Source: Streptomyces xiaopingdaonensis (GTDB lineage Bacteria; Actinomycetota; Actinomycetes; Streptomycetales; Streptomycetaceae). Taken from it: DNA of 47,858 bases. Within the stretch, counting starts at the first letter, position 1; every line of letters begins with the position of its first letter. This document shows, one piece after another, positions 16,128-24,299 of this stretch. The notes under the pieces were generated by a model. That model was not told the DNA's origin, did not search any database, and saw only the letters and a program-made list of their open reading frames with translations. Location: positions 1-47,858 of the forward strand of contig NZ_AJTQ01000374.1 of NCBI RefSeq assembly GCF_000262345.1, read 5' to 3'. Both the position numbers and the translations under genes were made by a program.

Positions 16128-17803
16128 GCGCCGTGCTCCCCAGCCCGTTCCTCGGCCGGCATCGGGACGTGGACGCCGCGCTCGGAGGCGACCTCGGCGG
16201 CCCGCTCGTATCCCGCGTCGACGTGCCGGATCACGCCCATGCCCGGGTCGTTGGTGAGGACGCGGAGAAGTTTCTCGCCGGCGAGCGTGGTGCCGTCGGC
16301 GACACTGACCTGGCCGGCGTGGAGCGAGCGGCCCATGCCGACGCCGCCGCCGTGGTGGAAGGAGACCCAGGAGGCGCCCGAGGCGACGTTGACCATGGCG
16401 TTGAGGAGCGGCCAGTCGGCGATCGCGTCCGAGCCGTCGAGCATGTCCTCCGTCTCCCGGTACGGGGAGGCGACCGAGCCGCAGTCGAGGTGGTCCCTGC
16501 CGAGGACGACGGGGGCTTGCAACTCGCCGTTGGAGACCATGTCGTTGAAGCGTTCCCCGGCCTCGGCGCGCTCCCCGTACCCGAGCCAGCAGATGCGCGC
16601 CGGCAGCCCCTGGAAGGAGACGCGTTCGCCGGCGAGCTTCAGCCAGCGGGCCAACGAGGCGTCCTCCGGGAAGAGTTCGAGGAGGGCGCGGTCGGTCGCC
16701 GCGATGTCGGCGGGGTCGCCGGAGAGCGCCGCCCAGCGGAACGGGCCCTTGCCCTCGCAGAAGAGCGGGCGGATGTACGCGGGTACGAAGCCGGGGTAGG
16801 CGAAGGCCCGCTCGTATCCGGCGAGTCGGGCCTCGCCGCGCAGGGAGTTGCCGTAGTCGAACACCTCGGCACCCGCGTCCTGGAAGCCGACCATCGCCTC
16901 GACGTGGCGGGCCATGGATTCGCGCGCCCGCCGCGTGAAGTCCTCGGGTTCTGCCGCCGCGTACTCCTCCCTGTCCGCCTGCTCGACGCCGAGCGGCAGG
17001 TAGCTGAGCGGGTCGTGCGCCGACGTCTGGTCGGTGACGATGTCCACGGGGGCGCCCTCGGCGAGGTACCGCGGCACCAACTCGGCCGCGTTGCCGAGGA
17101 CTCCGACGGAGAGCGGTCGGCGCTCCCGCCGCGCCTCCTCGGCGAGGCGGAGTGCGTGCGCCGGGTCGTCGGCCGAGACGTCGAGGTAGCCGTGGGCGAT
17201 GCGGCGGTCGATGGCGCGCTGGTCGCAGTCGATGCAGAGGGCCACGCCGTCGTTCATGGTGACGGCGAGCGGCTGGGCCCCGCCCATGCCGCCGAGCCCC
17301 GCGGTGAGGGTGAGGGTGCCGGCGAGGGTTCCGCCGAACCGCTTCGCCGCGACGGCGGCGAAGGTCTCGTAGGTGCCCTGGAGGATGCCCTGCGTCCCGA
17401 TGTAGATCCACGAACCGGCCGTCATCTGCCCGTACATGGTGAGTCCGAGGTGCTCCAGGCGGCGGAACTCCTCCCAATTGGCCCAGTCGCCCACGAGGTT
17501 GGAGTTGGCGATCAGCACCCTCGGCGCCCACTCGTGCGTCTGCATCACGCCGACGGGGCGGCCCGACTGGACCAACATCGTCTCGTCGCCCCTGAGTTCG
17601 GTGAGGGTGCGCACCATGGCGTCGTAGGAGCGCCAGTCGCGCGCCGCCTTTCCCGTGCCGCCGTAGACGACGAGCCGGTCGGGGTGCTCGGCCACCTCCG
17701 GGTCGAGGTTGTTCTGGAGCATCCGCAGGGCGGCCTCCTGCGGCCAGCCGTGCGCACTCAACCGTGTGCCGCGCGGCGCCCGTACGGTCCGCGGTGCTGC
17801 CAT
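16124..17803 (-). CDS. hutU: Urocanate hydratase
   Basis: Second step of histidine degradation: NAD-dependent hydration of urocanate to imidazolonepropionate. The 559-aa protein has the urocanase hallmarks: the NAD-binding stretch TAGLGGMGGAQPLAVTMN, YIGTQGILQGTYE, the conserved Cys441 in GRDHLDCGSVASP, and NVASGASWVSFHHGGGVGMG. The ATG at 17803 gives normal family length. It is the first gene of a tightly packed hutU, amidohydrolase, hutF, hutI operon whose promoter I place at 17844-17871. Histidine ammonia-lyase, which makes its substrate, is not encoded in this window. Confidence 0.96.
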   Translation of the reverse strand: MAAPRTVRAPRGTRLSAHGWPQEAALRMLQNNLDPEVAEHPDRLVVYGGTGKAARDWRSYDAMVRTLTELRGDETMLVQSGRPVGVMQTHEWAPRVLIANSNLVGDWANWEEFRRLEHLGLTMYGQMTAGSWIYIGTQGILQGTYETFAAVAAKRFGGTLAGTLTLTAGLGGMGGAQPLAVTMNDGVALCIDCDQRAIDRRIAHGYLDVSADDPAHALRLAEEARRERRPLSVGVLGNAAELVPRYLAEGAPVDIVTDQTSAHDPLSYLPLGVEQADREEYAAAEPEDFTRRARESMARHVEAMVGFQDAGAEVFDYGNSLRGEARLAGYERAFAYPGFVPAYIRPLFCEGKGPFRWAALSGDPADIAATDRALLELFPEDASLARWLKLAGERVSFQGLPARICWLGYGERAEAGERFNDMVSNGELQAPVVLGRDHLDCGSVASPYRETEDMLDGSDAIADWPLLNAMVNVASGASWVSFHHGGGVGMGRSLHAGQVSVADGTTLAGEKLLRVLTNDPGMGVIRHVDAGYERAAEVASERGVHVPMPAEERAGEHGA

Positions 17804-17834
17804 GGCGCCCTGCCTCTCTGAGAACGACGAGGGG

Positions 17835-17871
17835 TATTCAGTAACTGTATGGGGTGAATAGGTTCAGTCAA
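17835..17871 (-). promoter_or_regulatory. hut operon promoter with overlapping inverted repeats
   Basis: On the minus strand, TTGACT (17866-17871) and TACAGT (17844-17849) are separated by 16 nt and lie about 40-65 bp upstream of the hutU ATG, a good vegetative-type promoter. The region is AT-rich for this genome. An inverted repeat TATTCA (17835-17840) / TGAATA (17855-17860) brackets the -10, and TGAA-TAGG-TTCA (17855-17866) lies between the two boxes. Both could bind a repressor. The positions are direct observation; the regulator is unknown. Confidence 0.65.
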
Positions 17872-18644
17872 CAGGCCCCGCGGCGCGGCACGCGGGCGGT
17901 CTCGGTCCGCTCGCTCCGGTGTGGCGGAGTCGCCTCAACTGCGGCTCGGTATACGGGTTTTCGCCGGGCCTTTCGATAGCAGGAGACCGCCTTCCGCAGG
18001 TCGAACCGCCGGTGATGCCCCCGATACCGGACTGATACGTGCCCCTGCCAACGTTGCGGCGTTCGCGGGCGCGAGGGTGCCGCCTAAGGAGAAGGCAGGC
18101 GGCCAGCCCCCCCTCACGCCCCGAGCCACCGCTCGCCCCGGCCCATCCGCCAGGGACCGGTGCGTGCGGGATGTCGGGGTCTGCCGTTGAGCGGCGGTCG
18201 GACCCCGCAGCCGCGGCGGCCCACGCCCCCCGCCCCATAGGGCCGCCGCGGCATATCAAGGCTGCTGGAGAGCGTTTGTACGACTGTTGAGGCGAGGACC
18301 GCCGAAGCCTGGTCCCCGCCGGACGCCTCTCCCGCATATCGGCCGCGCATCTTCCGTTGGGTCCGACAGCCGTCACACGCCGCACCTCGCGTACGAGCTG
18401 GGAGGCCGGGAGCCGGGGAGTTGGCCGCCGCCGGCTGCGAAACCGCGCTCATGAAGCGGAAGCGAGCAACGCCGACCGTCAAACGCCGCGGAGCCGGCGG
18501 CCAGTTGCGTCGCCGGGCCGCGACGATGAAGGCCGGTGAAGCTGCCGAGGTCGTGGGCCGGGACGGCACCCGGCCGAGCCGCATCCTGCGCGAGACGTAC
18601 CGTCCGCCGCGCTCCGTCCCAACGCCCGTGCGCGCGGGGGCGGT
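17872..18644. other. Non-coding stretch upstream of hut operon
   Basis: About 770 bp with no gene I can support. Open frames exist on both strands but translate to Arg/Pro/Gly-rich sequence with no family resemblance and poor start sites. It may include degenerated sequence at the boundary between the core hut region and the accessory block. I see no clear terminator for the methyltransferase gene that ends at 18645. Confidence 0.4.
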
Positions 18645-19454
18645 TCACCGCTTCCGCGCCACCGCCCCGTACAGCGACACCTCGGCGTCGCTCAACTCCA
18701 CAGGCCCCTCGGGGCGCCATTGGTGTGCGAGGACGAGGCCCGGGTCGAGGACGTCCAGGCCGTCGAGAAAACGCGCGATCTCCGGGTGCGAGCGGGTGCG
18801 GGCCGAGGTGCCGCCCTTGCGGTAGACCTCCTCGCTGCGCCGGGACTCCTCCGGGAGGAAGTCGGAGGTGCCGTGGCTGAGGACCAGGTGGCTGCCGGAG
18901 GGGAGCCGGTCGAGGAGGCCGCCGAGGAGCCCGGCGGGGTCGGCGTCGTCGGGGACGAAGTGCAGGATCGCGACGAGGGAGAGGGCGACGGGCTGCGTGA
19001 GGTCGAGGACCTCGTGGACGCGGGGGTCGTCGAGGACGGCGTCCGTCAGCACGTCGGCTTCTATGTACGCGGTGCGCCCCGCGGGGTCGCCGCTGAGCAG
19101 GACGTCGGCGTACTCCAGCACCATCGGGTCGTTGTCGACGTAGACGACGCGGCAGGCCGGGTCGACCTCCTGGACCACCTGGTGCAGGTTCGGCTCCGTC
19201 GGGATGCCCGTGCCGATGTCGAGGAACTGCCGCAGCCCCGCGTCGCGGGCGAGGGTGCGTACGGCGCGGTGCATGAAGGCGCGGTTCTGGCGGGCAACGG
19301 TCCGCATGAAGGGGAAGGAGGCGAGCACCTGTTCCGCCGCTTCCCGGTCGGCGGCGAACCAGTCCTTGCCGCCCAGGTAGTAGTCGTACATCCGGGCCGA
19401 GTGCGGACGGCTGGTGTCGATCCCGTCGGCGGGGCGGGAAGCGGGGGATGACAA
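18645..19454 (-). CDS. S-adenosyl methyltransferase, actinobacterial SAM-MT family (PF04672-like)
   Basis: Protein of 269 aa in a family abundant in streptomycetes, formerly DUF574. Motifs: DTSRPHSARMYDYYLGGKDW near the N terminus, the SAM-binding QFLDIGTGIPTEPNLHQV at about residues 76-93, acidic VVYVDNDPMV, and ALSLVAILHFVPD. The start is TTG at 19454, with AGGAGGAG about five bases upstream and no ATG or GTG near the family N terminus. The substrate is not known for the family, although members often accompany XRE/Scr1-like regulators, as here. It follows a decayed paralogue and the regulator on the same strand. Confidence 0.85.
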   Translation of the reverse strand: MSSPASRPADGIDTSRPHSARMYDYYLGGKDWFAADREAAEQVLASFPFMRTVARQNRAFMHRAVRTLARDAGLRQFLDIGTGIPTEPNLHQVVQEVDPACRVVYVDNDPMVLEYADVLLSGDPAGRTAYIEADVLTDAVLDDPRVHEVLDLTQPVALSLVAILHFVPDDADPAGLLGGLLDRLPSGSHLVLSHGTSDFLPEESRRSEEVYRKGGTSARTRSHPEIARFLDGLDVLDPGLVLAHQWRPEGPVELSDAEVSLYGAVARKR

Positions 19455-19499
19455 GGTTTCTCCTCCTCGTGCGTACGGGCGTGCGGGCGCAGGCACCTC

Positions 19500-19939
19500 G
19501 GGGCTTGCGCGCCGCCCCGGCGTAGACGGCGGCCTCGGAGCCCCGGCGCTCCGGCGGGACTTCGGGGCGCCAGCGGTGGGCGACGACGACACCGGGGTCG
19601 AGGAGGTCGAGGCCGTCGAAGAAGCGCTCGATCTCGGTGGACGACGCGGCTCTCGGGCGCCTCGGCCTGCGCGACCTGGTGCAGGTTCGGCTTCGTCGGG
19701 ATGCCGGAGCCGATGTCGAGGAACTGCCGCACGCCGTACTCCCGCGCCGGGTACCGCGTCGCGCGCTGCATGAAGGCGCGGTTCTCGCGGGCGGGGGTGC
19801 GGAAGCGGGGGAAGACCGCGAGGCCCTTCTCCGCCATCGCGCGGTCGGCCTCGCACCAGTCCTCGCCGCCGAGGCAGTAGTCGTACATCCGGGCCGGGTG
19901 CGGGCGGCTCGTGTCGAGGTGCTCGTCTGCGGGCTGCAT
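19500..19939 (-). pseudogene. Deleted S-adenosyl methyltransferase paralogue
   Basis: The first 101 codons from the ATG at 19939 match the neighbouring methyltransferase (DTSRPHPARMYDYCLGGEDW, QFLDIGSGIPTKPNLHQV) and stop abruptly after RVVH near 19640. In another frame the sequence then resumes with the family C terminus, EIERFFDGLDLLDPGVVVAH and RWRPE. Relative to the intact copy, about 120 codons are missing and the reading frame is changed at the junction. The normal stop codon is also gone. The remnant lies between the regulator and the intact paralogue on the same strand, so this looks like a tandem duplication that decayed by internal deletion. Confidence 0.8.
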
Positions 19940-19973
19940 GCGCGGCCCTCCGGTCGTCGCGGCTAAGTGCGGG

Positions 19974-20849
19974 TCACGCCTCGTATTCCTTGCGTAGCTG
20001 GTGGAGGTAGGAGTGGAGGTCGGGGATCCGGCGGTGGGCGAGGCGCGAGATGCGCATGTGCGCCTCGAGGTGCGTGGTGACGTCGCCGTGCTGGTCGAGG
20101 TAGGCGGCGCCGGTGAGGCCCTCGGTGTAGACGATGTCCTGGAGCTCGGGGGCCTCGAAGCGGAAGTAGGTGAAGTGGCCGCCCGCGCCGGGGTGCGGGC
20201 CCGCGGAGAACGGGAGGACACGGAGTGTGAGGTCGGGGCGGTCGAGGGAGTCCAGCAGGTGGTCGATCTGGCCGCGCATCACCTCGGGCCCGCCGACGAC
20301 ACGGCGCAGCGCCGCCTCCTCCAGCACCACCCAGATCGACGGCGCCTCCTCCTTCTCCATTATCGCCTGGCGCCGCAACCGCACCTCGACGCGCTCCTCC
20401 AGCTCGTCGTCGGTGTCCCCGGGGAAGCCGGCGCGCATGACGGCGCGGGCGTACTCGCGGGTCTGCAACAGCCCGGTGACGTAGTGCGGTTCGTAGAGGC
20501 GGATGAGCGCCGCGCCCGTCTCCAGGCTGACGTACGCGCCGAACCAGGAGGGCAGCGCGTGGCGAAAGGGGTGCCACCAGCCGGGCTCGCGCGCCGTCTC
20601 CGCGAGGGAGAGGAACTCCTCGACCTCCGGCTGCGGGACCTCGTAGAGCCGCAGCAACTCCCTTACGTAGAGCGCCTTGAGTCCGACCTGCGCGTTCTCG
20701 ATGCGCCGCACGGTCAGCTCGGAGGTGCCCAGCGCCCTCGCGGCCTGCTTGAGCGTGACCTTGCGCTGCGTCCGGATCTCCTGGAGCCGTCTGGCCAGGA
20801 TGATCCGCAGAACCGTGGGCGTACTGGGCCCGCCCGACAGCTCGCTCAC
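19974..20849 (-). CDS. XRE-family regulator with Scr1-like (DUF5753) domain
   Basis: DNA-binding protein of about 291 aa. A Cro/C1 helix-turn-helix occupies residues 12-68 (RLQEIRTQRKVTLKQAARAL, TSELTVRRIENAQVG), followed by the DUF5753 domain with LIRLYEPHYVTGLLQTREYA, VRLRRQAIM and VLPFSAGPHPGAGGHFTYFR. Start choice: the GTG at 20849 has GGGAGG seven bases upstream; a GTG five codons earlier (20864) overlaps that site and is less likely. It heads a minus-strand group with the decayed and intact methyltransferases. No DUF397 partner, common in this class, is present next to it. Confidence 0.87.
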   Translation of the reverse strand: MSELSGGPSTPTVLRIILARRLQEIRTQRKVTLKQAARALGTSELTVRRIENAQVGLKALYVRELLRLYEVPQPEVEEFLSLAETAREPGWWHPFRHALPSWFGAYVSLETGAALIRLYEPHYVTGLLQTREYARAVMRAGFPGDTDDELEERVEVRLRRQAIMEKEEAPSIWVVLEEAALRRVVGGPEVMRGQIDHLLDSLDRPDLTLRVLPFSAGPHPGAGGHFTYFRFEAPELQDIVYTEGLTGAAYLDQHGDVTTHLEAHMRISRLAHRRIPDLHSYLHQLRKEYEA

Positions 20850-21292
20850 TTCGGAACCTCCCACCCAGGGGTACCTGAACTACGGCGCATCGTCGGAGAG
20901 TTGGCCGGACGGTGCAGCGTGACGGCGGTGAAATTATCAGACGTACACGCTCGGCGCTAACCCATCACCAAGAGTGACCACGACACGCGCCCCGGCCGCG
21001 CCCTCGTCGTCACGCACCGTACCTCGGTTCCGCCGCTCCGTTGCCCTCCGCGACCGGAGGCGAGCCTCCCGGCCGCCCTCCGCCGGGACCAACAGCCCCC
21101 GCGGGAAAGCGCGGGAACCGGCGGTGACCGGTAACGCCCCACCTCAGCCGCGGAGTTGGCCCCGGCCGAGCCCCGTGCCTTTCGGGCACACCTGCCCGCC
21201 GCGGGCCAGGGCAGGGAACGCTCAGGGCTAAGATTTCCACAGCGCGCAGACTCGACCGAGCCGCAGGAAGAACACGGAGGGGGAGGCCCTCG
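20850..21292. other. Divergent promoter region, XRE regulator / MarR regulator
   Basis: No gene supported in 443 bp. The marR-proximal end has the operator-like sequence at 21219-21234. The remainder is GC-rich with no other clear signal. Confidence 0.5.
21219..21234 (+). promoter_or_regulatory. MarR operator-like site and -10 box upstream of marR gene
   Basis: CGCTCAGGGCTAAGAT matches the palindrome ATCTAAGGGCTTAGAT upstream of the catabolic operon at 12 of 16 positions, with the right half almost complete. Its last six bases, TAAGAT, make a plausible -10 box 59 bp before the marR ATG. A site here suggests autorepression. Confidence 0.55.
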
Positions 21293-21850
21293 ATGGCGCA
21301 GAGGAAGCCCGCCCACGAACAGGACGCCGTGGCGTCCTTCGTGGAGGACTGGAACCGGGAACGTCCCGAGCTGGACACCGCGCCGCTGGAGGTCTTCGCC
21401 CGCCTGCACCGCGTCTTCCTCCGGTACCAGTCGCAGATCTCGAAACCCATGGAGGGGCACGGCATCTCGATGGCCGGCTTCGACGTGCTCACGGCGCTCC
21501 GCCGCGCCGGCGCCCCGTACAGCCGCACCGCGGGCGAGCTGGCCCGCTCGGGCCTGATCAGCTCCGCAGGCGTCACGCTCCGTATCGACCGTCTGGAGAA
21601 GGACGGCCTCATCGTCCGGGAGCGCGATCCGGAGGACCGCCGCGTCGTCCACTCCCGGCTGAGCGAGCAGGGGATCGAGCAGATCGACGCGCTCTTCAAC
21701 GAGCACCTGGAGAACGAGCGCCGGATGCTCGCCGGCATGACGCCCGCCGAGTGCCGCCAACTGGCCAAACTACTGGGCAAGTTGGAGCGCTCGGTGGCGG
21801 CGGCACAGGAGGCGGACGAGGAGGAGGGCGAGGAGACGGCCGGGGAGTGA
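21293..21850 (+). CDS. MarR-family transcriptional regulator
   Basis: Winged-helix regulator of 185 aa. The core is typical: FARLHRVFLRYQSQISKPME, then GHGISMAGFDVLTALRRAG, the recognition part ARSGLISSAGVTLRIDRLEK and the wing GLIVRERDPEDRRVVHSRLS, which contains the family DxRxxxxxLT-like motif. It ends in an acidic Glu-rich tail. GGAGG lies six bases before the ATG. The gene converges on the Rieske oxygenase gene, the last of the catabolic operon. The shared operator-like sequence makes it the likely ligand-released repressor of that operon, sensing a pathway substrate or intermediate. Confidence 0.9.
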   Translation: MAQRKPAHEQDAVASFVEDWNRERPELDTAPLEVFARLHRVFLRYQSQISKPMEGHGISMAGFDVLTALRRAGAPYSRTAGELARSGLISSAGVTLRIDRLEKDGLIVRERDPEDRRVVHSRLSEQGIEQIDALFNEHLENERRMLAGMTPAECRQLAKLLGKLERSVAAAQEADEEEGEETAGE

Positions 21851-21856
21851 CGCGGG

Positions 21857-21908
21857 CGCGCGCCGGGCCGCGCCCGCGGTGCGGTGCGCGGGCGCGGCCC
21901 GGCGCGCG
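21857..21908. terminator. 22-bp perfect hairpin between marR and Rieske oxygenase genes
   Basis: Arms 21857-21878 and 21887-21908 are fully complementary over 22 bp with an 8-nt loop. It lies 6 nt after the marR stop, between convergent genes, and is the longest perfect stem I found in the window. Confidence 0.85.
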
Positions 21909-21986
21909 GACGGCCGGAACCGGTGCGCCGCCACCCCTCGTTCACCCTCGTCGCGGTGTCCGGCGCCCGTCCCCGGCCGCGGCGGC

Positions 21987-23021
21987 TCATCCCGCGTGGA
22001 GCGCGGCCGCCTGCTTCTCGGCCTCGGCGCGGTACAGCCTCCGCAGCCGTACGACGCCGAGGTCGTGCTGGTAGAGGTTCTCGCGCTGGTCGGCGTCGGC
22101 CGGCATGTCCTCCAGCATGAGGCGGTCCTGTTCCAGCACCTCCCAGTGACGCTCCTCGATGACCTGCTTGTAGAGGAACCTCCAGCTGTCGCGCTCCCAC
22201 CCCTGCACCCGCCGGTACCGCCAGAAGAAGACGCTGCTGCGCTCCGCGTCGACGGGGCAGACCATGCCGATGATCCCGAACGGGCCGCCGGGGCCCGCGG
22301 AGGGCGGATAGGGGATGGAGAGGTCCACCCAGTCGACGCCGGTCCGGCAGAGCTCGACCCAGTCGAAGTTGACGCCGGTCTGGTCGGTCTTCTCGAAGAA
22401 GTAGCCGCGGTCGGTCTCGCGGATGCGGAACTTCGCGGTGGTGTCCCCCTCGAACATGGAGTGGGATTCGCGGTGCAGGAACGAGCCGTGCATCGGGTCG
22501 AGGAGGTTCTCCAGGTCGAACCGCCAGGTGGAGTTCCACTCGGCGTAGGAGAGGAACCGGTCGACCTCCGGGTCCTCCAACTGCTCGGGGAGCGCCAACT
22601 CGCAGGGTTCCGGGTGCTGTTCGTCGCCGAAGTAGGCGAGGACCGCGCCGGCGACCTCGCGGACGGGCGGGTTCGGTACGAGCTGCTTTCCCTCCAGGTT
22701 GCAGCCGGGCAGCCCGGGCACGGAGGTGACGGTGCCCGTGCCGTCCACCTCGACGCCGTGGTACCAGCAGGAGATGCGGTCGCCGAGGTGCTTCCCGAGG
22801 GACAGGCGGGCGCCGCGGTGCGGGCAGCGGTCGGCGAGCATGTGCAGGGTGCCGTCGCCGCGCCTGAAGAGCAGCCACTGCTCGCCGAGGACGGTCACGC
22901 GGCGCATCCCGCCGGGGCGCACGAAGTGCGAGGGCACCACCGGGTGCCACTGGTTGCGCAGGCCGGTCGCGTAGATGTGGTCCGCTGTCGCCTGCTCGCT
23001 TCCGTGTTTGGTGCCGATCAC
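21987..23021 (-). CDS. Rieske non-haem iron oxygenase, single-component alpha subunit
   Basis: Terminal oxygenase of 344 aa. The Rieske [2Fe-2S] ligands appear as CPHRG (C-x-H) and CWYHG (C-x-x-H) 16-17 residues apart, near residues 64-86. The mononuclear iron site shows NLLDPMHGSFLH, with the D-x-x-H-x4-H spacing of the family. Size and order resemble the phthalate/vanillate O-demethylase class, which needs only a flavin-[2Fe-2S] reductase; such a reductase is encoded two genes upstream. The GTG start at 23021 gives VIGTKHGSEQ. It may hydroxylate or demethylate an aromatic ring. It is the last gene of the eleven-gene operon. Confidence 0.9.
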   Translation of the reverse strand: MIGTKHGSEQATADHIYATGLRNQWHPVVPSHFVRPGGMRRVTVLGEQWLLFRRGDGTLHMLADRCPHRGARLSLGKHLGDRISCWYHGVEVDGTGTVTSVPGLPGCNLEGKQLVPNPPVREVAGAVLAYFGDEQHPEPCELALPEQLEDPEVDRFLSYAEWNSTWRFDLENLLDPMHGSFLHRESHSMFEGDTTAKFRIRETDRGYFFEKTDQTGVNFDWVELCRTGVDWVDLSIPYPPSAGPGGPFGIIGMVCPVDAERSSVFFWRYRRVQGWERDSWRFLYKQVIEERHWEVLEQDRLMLEDMPADADQRENLYQHDLGVVRLRRLYRAEAEKQAAALHAG

Positions 23022-23026
23022 GCGTC

Positions 23027-23266
23027 TCACGCTCCCAGTCGGTGGATCTCGGTACGGAACGACTCCTCGGTCCACGGCCGCCCGTCGGGCGCGTGGACGA
23101 GGCGGCTGTTGAGGCCGTCGACGACGGTGGCGAGGTCGTGCCCGTCCTGGGTGTAGACCTCCTCCAGGGTGGCGGCGAGCTTCAGTTCGTACGGTGTCGG
23201 ATCGGTGTCGCGGGTCTGGTGCGGCTCCAGGTAGGGCCAGGCCCGGTCCTGCGGGTTGTTGCTCAC
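23027..23266 (-). CDS. Small protein between oxygenase and reductase, HTH-like fold suspected
   Basis: A 79-aa protein from the GTG at 23266, which has GGAGG four bases upstream. It begins SNNPQDRAWPYLEPHQTRDT and ends GRPWTEESFRTEIHRLGA. The C-terminal half (NSRLVHAPDGRPWTEESF) resembles the recombinase-like helix-turn-helix segment seen in serine recombinases. From memory, small proteins of this sort accompany other Rieske oxygenases, but I cannot confirm this here. Its tight position, 5 nt before the oxygenase start, argues for a role with the oxygenase, either structural or regulatory. The function is unknown. Confidence 0.75.
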   Translation of the reverse strand: MSNNPQDRAWPYLEPHQTRDTDPTPYELKLAATLEEVYTQDGHDLATVVDGLNSRLVHAPDGRPWTEESFRTEIHRLGA

Positions 23267-23331
23267 GGTTCCTCCAACTGTGGGTGAGCACAGGGGCGTT
23301 GGCGCCGCCCGGACGGGCCGGCGCGGGGTTG

Positions 23332-24288
23332 CTAGAGGTCGAGGACGAGCCGCCGCGAGGCGCACCGCGAGACGCAGATCATCATCGTCCGGCTCTCGGC
23401 GTGCTCGGCGTCGCTGAGCAGCCAGTCCCGGTGCTCCGGGTCGCCTCCGAGTACGCGCGTCTCGCAGGTGCCGCAGATGCCGTCGCGGCAGGAGCTCGGC
23501 ACGTCGACGCCGGCCTGCTCGACGGCCTGGAGGATGCTCGTCTCCTCGTCGACGGCGACGGTGATTCCAGAGCGGCTGCACTCCACCTCGAACGCCGAGC
23601 CCGCTGCGGCGGGTCGGGGCTCGGGCGCCGCGAACCGCTCGAACCGCAGGCGGTCCTCGCACCCGATCGCGGCGCACTTCTCGCGGGCCGCCGACAGGAG
23701 CGGTTCGGGGCCGCAGCAGTAGACGAGCGCGTCCGCCGGCAGGTCGGCGAGGGCCGCGTCGAGGTCGATGTGGCCCAGCTCGTCCTGCGGGGTGAACGTC
23801 ACCCGGCCCGACTGCCCTGCGAGCGTTTCCAGTTCGGCCCCGAACGCCATCGAGGCGCGGGTGCGGCCCCCGTGCACGAGGCTCCAGCGCCTACCGGTGC
23901 GCACCGCCTCGCGCACCATGGCGACGAGCGGCGTGACACCGATGCCGCCGGCGACGAAGCGGTACTCGGCGGCCTCCTCCAGCGCGAAATTGTTCCTCGG
24001 TCCCACCGTCCGCACCGTGTCGCCGGGTCGCAGCCTGGTGTGGACGTAGCGCGAACCGCCGCGCGAGGACACCTCGTTGAGGACGCCGACGCGGTAGTGC
24101 GACGGGTCCTGCGCGTCCGAGCAGAGCGAGTACTGCCGCAGGTGGCCGCCGAGGTGCAGGTCGAGGTGGGCGCCCGGCTGCCAGGCGGGCAGCGGCTTGC
24201 CTTCGGGGTGGACCAGCTCGACGGAGAGGACACCCTCGGCCTCCCAGGTCAACCGGCGTACGAGCAGGTCGAGTTCGGGTTCGTTCAC
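23332..24288 (-). CDS. Oxygenase reductase (flavin, NAD(P)H, plant-type [2Fe-2S])
   Basis: Electron-transfer partner of 318 aa, laid out as in phthalate dioxygenase reductase or VanB. The flavin domain has RQYSLCSD near residue 51; the nucleotide-binding domain has VAGGIGVTPLVAMV and YCCGPEPLL; the C-terminal ferredoxin has cysteines in CRDGICGTC and MMICVS with the exact C-x4-C-x2-C-x29-C spacing. The GTG start at 24288 follows AGGA. It should pass electrons from NAD(P)H to the Rieske oxygenase two genes downstream. The cytosolic location follows from the absence of a signal peptide. Confidence 0.93.
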   Translation of the reverse strand: MNEPELDLLVRRLTWEAEGVLSVELVHPEGKPLPAWQPGAHLDLHLGGHLRQYSLCSDAQDPSHYRVGVLNEVSSRGGSRYVHTRLRPGDTVRTVGPRNNFALEEAAEYRFVAGGIGVTPLVAMVREAVRTGRRWSLVHGGRTRASMAFGAELETLAGQSGRVTFTPQDELGHIDLDAALADLPADALVYCCGPEPLLSAAREKCAAIGCEDRLRFERFAAPEPRPAAAGSAFEVECSRSGITVAVDEETSILQAVEQAGVDVPSSCRDGICGTCETRVLGGDPEHRDWLLSDAEHAESRTMMICVSRCASRRLVLDL

Positions 24289-24299
24289 GGTTCGCTTCC

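Noticed and set aside
17921..18190. Short open frames on both strands in the gap upstream of hutU
   Set aside because: Poor starts and low-complexity translations; no recognisable domain.
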